Part shown: positions 59,307-64,000 of the stretch, in pieces
How positions within the stretch are numbered: position 1 is the first letter of the stretch
Layout: the number at the start of each line of letters is the position of its first letter
DNA from: Dehalobacter sp. CP
GTDB taxonomy: Bacteria > Bacillota_B > Desulfitobacteriia > Desulfitobacteriales > Syntrophobotulaceae
Length of the DNA: 64,000 nt
Reading direction: 5' to 3'
Assembly (NCBI GenBank): GCA_009910795.1
Contig: VMEE01000087.1
Coordinates: 1 to 64,000, forward strand
Translations under genes and position numbers: made by a program
The notes under the pieces: model-generated
The model's database searches: none
The model's input: the letters and a program-made list of their open reading frames with translations, nothing else
Told to the model about the DNA's origin: nothing

Positions 59307-60614
59307 TTATTTTTCCCAGAAATTCTTTACTGCATCGGCCACTGTTACTTTTCCATATCCAAACAAATCATCAAAGAATCTTAAAATTGGCCGGGCTGGT
59401 GTCCTTGTCCCTAGTTTCGCCAAGTCATGGTGCCATTCATCCAGTTTGTTGTACGGGCATACTTTGATACAGATTCCACAGTCAGTTCCGGCAGCTGCCC
59501 ATCCTTGTAAGCATTTTTCAGCATTGCACGCCCATTTTTTCACACCGCCATTTGTGGACTTCGTTGCAGCTTGAAAACTTGGTTCTTTATCATGGGATAT
59601 CGCTTGCGGGGGACAAGCGTCAGCGCATTTCATACAGGTCGTGCAAAATTCCTTGACCCCAAAGGAAATTGGTTTATCGATAGCTAAAGGCAAATCGGTA
59701 AATATTTTGCATAACCGCACTCTCGGTCCAAATTCCGGAGTGATAAGAATTCCTATTCGGCTGAGTTCTCCCAGTCCGGCATGAATCGCCAAAGGAACAC
59801 TTATAGCGGTATCATTGCCGCAAGGTAAGGTTTTATAACCTAAGTTCCTCAGAAAATGAGAAAGTTTATTTACTGTTACACTCATATTGGAATAAATATT
59901 GGTAGTTGCGGCACCTTCAAGCGCAGTCGGAGCAGCTTCCATACCTTGATAATCCATTTCCAGAGCCATAACAATAACATTTGTGGGTTTAAACGGAAGT
60001 TCATTGGGAACGCTATCCATTTTTTGCATATCAAAAACACGTGAAAATACCCATCGTTCGTCATATGGGGCTATTCCGACCAGACTTGCGCCATAGAATT
60101 TTGCAGCTCTTTTTACTGCTTTACTTGCGGCTTCAGGGCTCTCAAATTTATAAACGTCAGGATTCACTTTTCCACCAATTTGGCTTTCTTTCCAATCGTA
60201 TAATCCCTGACTGGCAAAACCCGGTGCATGATAACCATTGACTCCATCTTCAATGGCCTTGGCGCCATTAAACATGGCTACTTCGATTCTGCTATAGCCC
60301 TCCCCGGTGGGCATCGGTCCACCATGTGCCTTCGCAAATGACTCTGCGACGGCCGGATCTCCCATCATAGCGCGAAAAATCACTTGATCTTTTTGATCAT
60401 ACCTTTTGAAATCTGCGTTCATTTCAACTGGAAAAGTATCTTGTTGTACCGCCTCCGCAGCATTGGCTATGCTGCCGTCATAACCTATTAAAGCTGCACC
60501 TGCTGCCCCAACCCCCATTCCTAATGAGGTCTTCAAAAAACCGCGCCTGCTAAGTTCTTTGGAGAAGGCCTTCTTCTCTTGGTTTTTTTCCTTTTTGTCA
60601 TCATCTGGAATCAT
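59307..60614 (-). CDS. rdhA: respiratory reductive dehalogenase catalytic subunit
   Basis: A 435-residue RdhA with a Tat signal: SRRGFLKTSL (22-31), hydrophobic stretch to about 45, likely cut after ANA (50-52). Active-site residues Tyr241 (YSNM), Asn267 (PCGND) and Arg300 (GPRVR) are all present; clusters CxxCxxCxxxCP (324-335) and C368, C379, C382, C386-P. The protein is export-competent and followed by rdhB and rdhC, so it is a complete respiratory system. It resembles PceA-type more than CprA-type enzymes in the PCGND and GPRVR segments; substrate not predictable. AAGGAGG lies about eight bases before ATG. Confidence 0.95.
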   Translation of the reverse strand: MIPDDDKKEKNQEKKAFSKELSRRGFLKTSLGMGVGAAGAALIGYDGSIANAAEAVQQDTFPVEMNADFKRYDQKDQVIFRAMMGDPAVAESFAKAHGGPMPTGEGYSRIEVAMFNGAKAIEDGVNGYHAPGFASQGLYDWKESQIGGKVNPDVYKFESPEAASKAVKRAAKFYGASLVGIAPYDERWVFSRVFDMQKMDSVPNELPFKPTNVIVMALEMDYQGMEAAPTALEGAATTNIYSNMSVTVNKLSHFLRNLGYKTLPCGNDTAISVPLAIHAGLGELSRIGILITPEFGPRVRLCKIFTDLPLAIDKPISFGVKEFCTTCMKCADACPPQAISHDKEPSFQAATKSTNGGVKKWACNAEKCLQGWAAAGTDCGICIKVCPYNKLDEWHHDLAKLGTRTPARPILRFFDDLFGYGKVTVADAVKNFWEK

Positions 60615-60724
60615 ACTTTAACCCTCCTTAAATATTTGATCTGAAATTATCATAGAAAAAAAATAATATAATAAGAAGATTCCTATGTAACTGATGTGAA
60701 CTATGCAACATTAATATAAAAAAA
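60615..60724 (-). promoter_or_regulatory. rdhABC promoter region
   Basis: On the minus strand TTACAT (60685-60690) and TATTAT (60663-60668) stand 16 bases apart, about 50 bases before the rdhA start. The region upstream is AT-rich. I find no exact dehalobox (TTAAT-N4-ATTAA). Confidence 0.4.
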
Positions 60725-60749
60725 ATACAAGGGCGTATTACCCCTGTAC
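60725..60749 (-). terminator. tetR terminator
   Basis: ACAGGGG pairs with CCCTTGT (one G-U) around a short loop, followed by ATTTTTTTTAT on the minus strand, about 80 bases past the TetR stop. It separates tetR from rdhABC. Confidence 0.75.
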
Positions 60750-60828
60750 TTCAATCAACTTCTTAACTCCCAATATATTCATTACTCTTTTTATATTTGT
60801 TCGTTTTCTAAAGGGCATTTACATAAAC

Positions 60829-61404
60829 TTAAACTAAGATAATATCTAAAAATGAATTAATTAAACCAGTTGGATCATCAAATCCTTTCTCAGAATCTAA
60901 ATGTCCTCCATAACTAAGTTCAATAAGACCAACAATAAATGCAGATACCATTGCTGTTAATTGTTTCCGTGACATACGAATCGTGCATTTTTGTTCTTGA
61001 GCTTTTCCCACACATTTTTCCATGATTCCATATACTTCAGCAGCTGAATTGCATAGGTTGGGATGTTGCTTCTTATTCCATGGTTTGTGGAACATCAATT
61101 GATAATGCTCTTGATTCCTTATGCCATAATCATAAAAATTATAAAAAATTGCAAAAACAAGTTTTCTAGGATCGCTTATTTCTCCAATTAATTCGTAGAA
61201 ATTACTTTTTAACGTCTCAAAATTTTCAGTCACAATGGCTGCAAGTAAATCATCCTTATTTTTAAAATGTCTATAAACTGCACTTCTAGATAATTTCGTT
61301 TCTTTTCCAAGGTCACGCATACTAACTGAATCAATACCATTCGTATTAACCATATGTCTTGTGACATTAATCAGCTTTTGTTTTGTCTCATTACTGCTTC
61401 CCAT
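60829..61404 (-). CDS. TetR-family transcriptional repressor
   Basis: A 191-residue regulator with N-terminal helix-turn-helix (about 26-48: SMRDLGKETKLSRSAVYRHF) and a helical ligand/dimer domain. GAGG stands five bases before ATG. A perfect 19-bp palindrome lies on its own -35 box, so autorepression is likely, and the same site covers the opposite promoter toward the CRP/FNR gene. Ligand unknown; a halogenated or aromatic compound is possible. Confidence 0.88.
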   Translation of the reverse strand: MGSSNETKQKLINVTRHMVNTNGIDSVSMRDLGKETKLSRSAVYRHFKNKDDLLAAIVTENFETLKSNFYELIGEISDPRKLVFAIFYNFYDYGIRNQEHYQLMFHKPWNKKQHPNLCNSAAEVYGIMEKCVGKAQEQKCTIRMSRKQLTAMVSAFIVGLIELSYGGHLDSEKGFDDPTGLINSFLDIILV

Positions 61405-61433
61405 AATATCCTCTTCTATATGTATTTCTTATG

Positions 61434-61478
61434 ATTTTACAGTATTATGTTGACACCGTCAACATTAAGAATTATACT
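61434..61478. promoter_or_regulatory. back-to-back promoters sharing a TetR operator
   Basis: The palindrome ATGTTGAC-ACC-GTCAACAT (61447-61465) contains both -35 boxes. Minus strand: TTGACG (61457-61462), 17 bases, TAAAAT (61434-61439), toward tetR. Plus strand: TTGACA (61450-61455), 17 bases, TATACT (61473-61478), toward the CRP/FNR gene. A bound TetR dimer would shut both. Confidence 0.8.
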
Positions 61479-61761
61479 TACGTTGCAGGATTAAGTTAGC
61501 ATATGCTAATACCCAAGACAGGAATAGCTGATTCCGTATATGAGAATGCTAGATTAGCAGCCTATTGCCAAGCACACAGTTTTCTAGCGATTTTCCTCCT
61601 TTAATAAAATTTGTTTCTGACCACAGGAAGGTGTTACGTTAAGCCCAAAATACTCCAGTCCATATAAGAAGAAAAGATATTGGTCTAGTTCAATGCTAGA
61701 TGGTTTTTGCGAACTTATATTGACATAACAGAAAAATCCTTTTGATAGGAGTATGATTTTT
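61479..61761 (+). other. long leader upstream of the second CRP/FNR gene
   Basis: About 280 bases. It contains a perfect 14-bp palindrome TTAGCATATGCTAA (61496-61509), a TTGACA at about 61723-61728 too close to the ribosome binding site to drive this gene by itself, and AGGAG at 61748-61752. An antisense open stretch here has no site and no recognisable product. Confidence 0.45.
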
Positions 61762-62451
61762 ATGAAAGAATTTAGAATAGAAAATGTAACACAAATTCTT
61801 AAATTTGAGAATGCTTCCGAAAAATTATTAAATTTAGGAGAAAATTTTTTCTTAACCAAAAACAGCATACTGGTTTCTCCCGGTTATGTCCCCAATGGGC
61901 TTTATTATGTAAAAGATGGCCGGGTCAAAGCTAGTACATACTCTCCAAATGGCAATGAAAATATACGGGGCCTTCAAGAAAAGGGAAGTATCTTTTTGGA
62001 ACATAACATACTTTTCAATATTCCTACTGATTGCTACTTTATGACCATAGAGGATTCCAATATACTTTTTATTAAGAAAGAAGACCTTTTGAATTTGTTG
62101 AAAGCTGACTTTGATGTAATGCTATTTATAACACAATCGATTACCTGTAAATTTATGGTGACTAATCATCTTTTAAATGAACTGCTAGTTTATGACTCAG
62201 AATGGAGAATATGTCGCCTCTTATTAACATTTGCCGATAGTTTTGGAATGGAAATCGAAAATAAAATAAAGCTGAATCTGAAAATAAGTCAGCAGTTCAT
62301 TAGTGACATGCTGGGCGTCAATAGAGCAACGACCATCAGGGCGATCAAAAAATTAAAAGAAATGAATTTAATCGAGCAAACAAACGGCTATTATTTTATT
62401 AAAGATTTGCAACAGCTAAAAAAATATCAGACCGAATTGCGAGTTAAATAG
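61762..62451 (+). CDS. CRP/FNR-family regulator (RdhK/CprK-like)
   Basis: A 229-residue paralogue of the regulator at 3512: effector barrel (about 22-115), dimer helix, winged helix with SQQFISDMLGVNRATTIRA (176-194). The recognition region differs from the other in few places (Ile/Ala, Val/Ile, Ile/Ala), so both may bind similar DNA. ATG 61762 follows AGGAG by nine bases. Divergent from tetR and near rdhABC, it is the likely activator of that operon; effector domains differ, so inducers may differ. Confidence 0.85.
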   Translation: MKEFRIENVTQILKFENASEKLLNLGENFFLTKNSILVSPGYVPNGLYYVKDGRVKASTYSPNGNENIRGLQEKGSIFLEHNILFNIPTDCYFMTIEDSNILFIKKEDLLNLLKADFDVMLFITQSITCKFMVTNHLLNELLVYDSEWRICRLLLTFADSFGMEIENKIKLNLKISQQFISDMLGVNRATTIRAIKKLKEMNLIEQTNGYYFIKDLQQLKKYQTELRVK

Positions 62452-62484
62452 TCATTGATTGTTATAATTTTTTGCGTCAACCAA

Positions 62485-62532
62485 AAAGAGGTTGTGCTGA
62501 AACTTAAATAGTTTCACACAGCTTCTTTGCTA
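62485..62532 (+). terminator. hairpin downstream of the CRP/FNR gene
   Basis: AAAAGAGGTTGTG and TGAAAC pair with GTTTCA and CACAGCTTCTTT (two G-U pairs, one bulge) around a seven-base loop. The T run after it is poor (GCTATTTT), so termination efficiency is uncertain. Confidence 0.55.
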
Positions 62533-62726
62533 TTTTGAAATAATATTGACCATTTATGCCGCATTGCATTAACAGCAAAGCAGAAGAATAAAAAAAGGGG
62601 CATATTATGTGCTATGCAATGTAATCCCCATTCCAGTTTGACCTGAGATGCACATCAGCTTGATGACTTTTTACGTCGCGTTTCAATCAGTACTAAAGCC
62701 ACCAACAAAAGTAGTATTCAATTAGA

Positions 62727-62765
62727 GAAGAATCCCGCTGTTTGGTCGTGACAACGGGATTCTTC
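62727..62765 (-). terminator. hairpin downstream of the DUF3102 gene
   Basis: GAAGAATCCCG and CGGGATTCTTC form a perfect 11-pair stem with a 17-base loop, 17 bases past the stop of the gene at 62782. No strong U run; the call is by position. Confidence 0.55.
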
Positions 62766-62781
62766 ACAATAGGATTTTTGT

Positions 62782-63660
62782 TTACAGTTCCGGAATATCC
62801 TTTGCCCACATCTCATCCCGCGCCCGCTGAATCAGAAACTCATAGACTTTATCCTTATAGGCAACGAAGGTGTCCGGGTCGCTTTGTTTGATCTTATCGA
62901 GCTGGAACCACAATTCTTTGATCACCCGGTCCAGTTCCCCGTAGAGAAAGGCGATATTGTTGGCGCGTACCTTGGTCGACGCACTGCTTAAGTTCTTGCG
63001 CAGGGAGTTCAGGGATTTATAAGCGGTTGTTTTTTTGATGGAGGTTACCTCGTTCTGCAGGTTTTCGGCTTTTCGTTCTAGCCGGCTCTTGGCCGTAAAC
63101 AATTCCTGGGCGTTTTTATCTAATACGGCGTTCGCTTGGGCCAGCCGGGCGGACTTTTCCTTTTCCTCCTCTAGGGCTTGCTGCAGGACCGCTTTTTCCT
63201 GTTCGGCCTGTTCCTTCTTCCGCCGGGCCTGATTCCAGTCGTCAATCGCCTTTTGCAGCTCGCGGGTAGACGTTCTCGCGACATCCGTGTCCGTGATGAA
63301 AGCGGCTCTTTCCTTTTCCGGTACGCCTAAGAGGATGTAGGCCTGTGAAAAGCTCAGTTCGGGTATTTCCTGGTCCGGTTCGCCGTCGGTGAAGATAGAA
63401 AGCTGTTTGACGCCGTACTCCTGGTAGAGGCGCATCATTTTTTCGGCCGTATCCTGGGAGTAGCTGACCTCCTCTTTCAGCCAACGGCCCCATTCCCCAT
63501 ACTTGACCTGTTTCTTGATCTCCGTCAGCCGCCGCCCGATATCGATGGCGCTGCTGAGCACGATCCGATGGGTCTGTCTTTTGATCAGGTTAATTTCCGA
63601 CGCGATTAACTGCGGCGTCCGTACGGTCATCGTCTCGTTCATGTCAATCACTTCGTTCAT
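62782..63660 (-). CDS. DUF3102 coiled-coil protein
   Basis: A 292-residue protein with an N-terminal DUF3102 domain (about 15-85: IASEINLIKRQTHRIVLSSA, GRWLKEEVSYSQDTAEKMM), then a long coiled coil (about 130-225, Glu/Lys/Gln/Ala rich) and a helical C-terminus. I choose ATG 63660 (MNEVIDMNETM), where the domain starts; the longer open frame to 63855 has no family support. DUF3102 proteins occur in phages, plasmids and transposon regions, often near resolvases or Par-like genes, so this marks another mobile segment beginning here. Function unknown. Confidence 0.8.
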   Translation of the reverse strand: MNEVIDMNETMTVRTPQLIASEINLIKRQTHRIVLSSAIDIGRRLTEIKKQVKYGEWGRWLKEEVSYSQDTAEKMMRLYQEYGVKQLSIFTDGEPDQEIPELSFSQAYILLGVPEKERAAFITDTDVARTSTRELQKAIDDWNQARRKKEQAEQEKAVLQQALEEEKEKSARLAQANAVLDKNAQELFTAKSRLERKAENLQNEVTSIKKTTAYKSLNSLRKNLSSASTKVRANNIAFLYGELDRVIKELWFQLDKIKQSDPDTFVAYKDKVYEFLIQRARDEMWAKDIPEL

Positions 63661-64000
63661 AAGCTCTTCCCGTTCCTCGCTTCCCTGTGTGTTTTTTGGC
63701 CCAATAGGATGTCCCAGTTTCCGATACTGTCGCGGAATCTGGAACAAGCACCGGCCTAAATCATTGGGTATTATTACAATATATGCCGGAAGGACAGGAC
63801 CTGCACATCGGATTGCAAAAGGACAGGATTGTAACGATTTATTCAGACAAGGCATAAGCTATTATTGCGGAGGATCGTAAAGATAAGCAGAAACCCGGCC
63901 GGTTCAGGATGGAATCGTGTGCTGGGCTTCTGCTTTTTGGGACTCCGGATATTTTTAGGGACAACCTGTAACCCCCGGGACAAAATATTCATAAAGTAGT
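63661..64000. other. right-edge non-coding stretch
   Basis: No supported gene. The minus strand upstream of the DUF3102 gene is open for 65 more codons but low in similarity to anything I know. The neighbouring gene lies outside the window. Confidence 0.35.

Noticed and set aside
61584..61868. 94-codon minus-strand open frame between tetR and the CRP/FNR gene
   Set aside because: It overlaps the start of the regulator on the opposite strand, lacks a ribosome binding site, and I recognise nothing in it; a remnant of a lost gene is possible for its last 40 codons but not supported.
63661..63855. 65-codon N-terminal extension of the DUF3102 protein
   Set aside because: The known domain begins after ATG 63660, and the extension is Pro/Cys-rich without family support.

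Overview
The window looks like chromosome from an organohalide-respiring, endospore-lineage Firmicute of the Dehalobacter/Desulfitobacterium group. Three reductive dehalogenase (RdhA) genes with RdhB/RdhC partners and CRP/FNR (RdhK/CprK-like) regulators flank a Gram-positive housekeeping core, and the core carries spore genes (cwlD, a LysM-GH18 cortex hydrolase, tlp). The genus is inferred from gene content only. Nearly all core genes lie on the minus strand.

Left accessory end (1-5.7 kb): a nonsense-interrupted transposase; two tandem RdhA genes lacking a Tat signal and any rdhB, the distal one with Gly where the family has its catalytic Arg; a divergent CRP/FNR regulator; then a run of decayed genes (MarR regulator, QueG/RdhA-like iron-sulfur protein, IS1182-type transposase). 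Next (5.7-19 kb) come an aminotransferase, a NifU-like scaffold, an argCJBD operon with two tandem ARG boxes laid over its promoter, and a five-gene cell-envelope operon (secreted protein, ABC ATPase and permease, sensor kinase, response regulator) with three 11-bp-spaced repeats upstream that suit its own OmpR-type regulator. cwlD and a small AT-rich insertion follow at the 3' end of rpsI.

Core (19.9-53.4 kb): one long minus-strand block running, in transcription order, rpmG-secE-nusG-rplK-rplA-rplJ-rplL, rpoB-rpoC-L7Ae-rpsL-rpsG-fusA-tuf, rpsJ through secY-adk-map-infA-rpmJ-rpsM-rpsK-rpsD-rpoA-rplQ, truA-rplM-rpsI. The order is classical except that rpmD (uL30) is missing between rpsE and rplO and the ECF transporter genes usual between rplQ and truA are absent. 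EF-Tu carries a Cys-rich insert. rpmJ and rpsN are very short genes read directly from the sequence.

Right accessory end (53.5-64 kb): an amidohydrolase, an aromatic-acid-exporter-like membrane protein, a spore cortex hydrolase and Tlp, then a complete rdhA-rdhB-rdhC operon with a Tat signal, followed by an unlisted 33-residue membrane peptide gene that overlaps rdhC by ATGA. Upstream lie a TetR regulator and a divergent second CRP/FNR regulator; a perfect 19-bp palindrome sits across two back-to-back promoters, suggesting that TetR controls itself and the activator. The window ends in a DUF3102 coiled-coil gene typical of mobile DNA.
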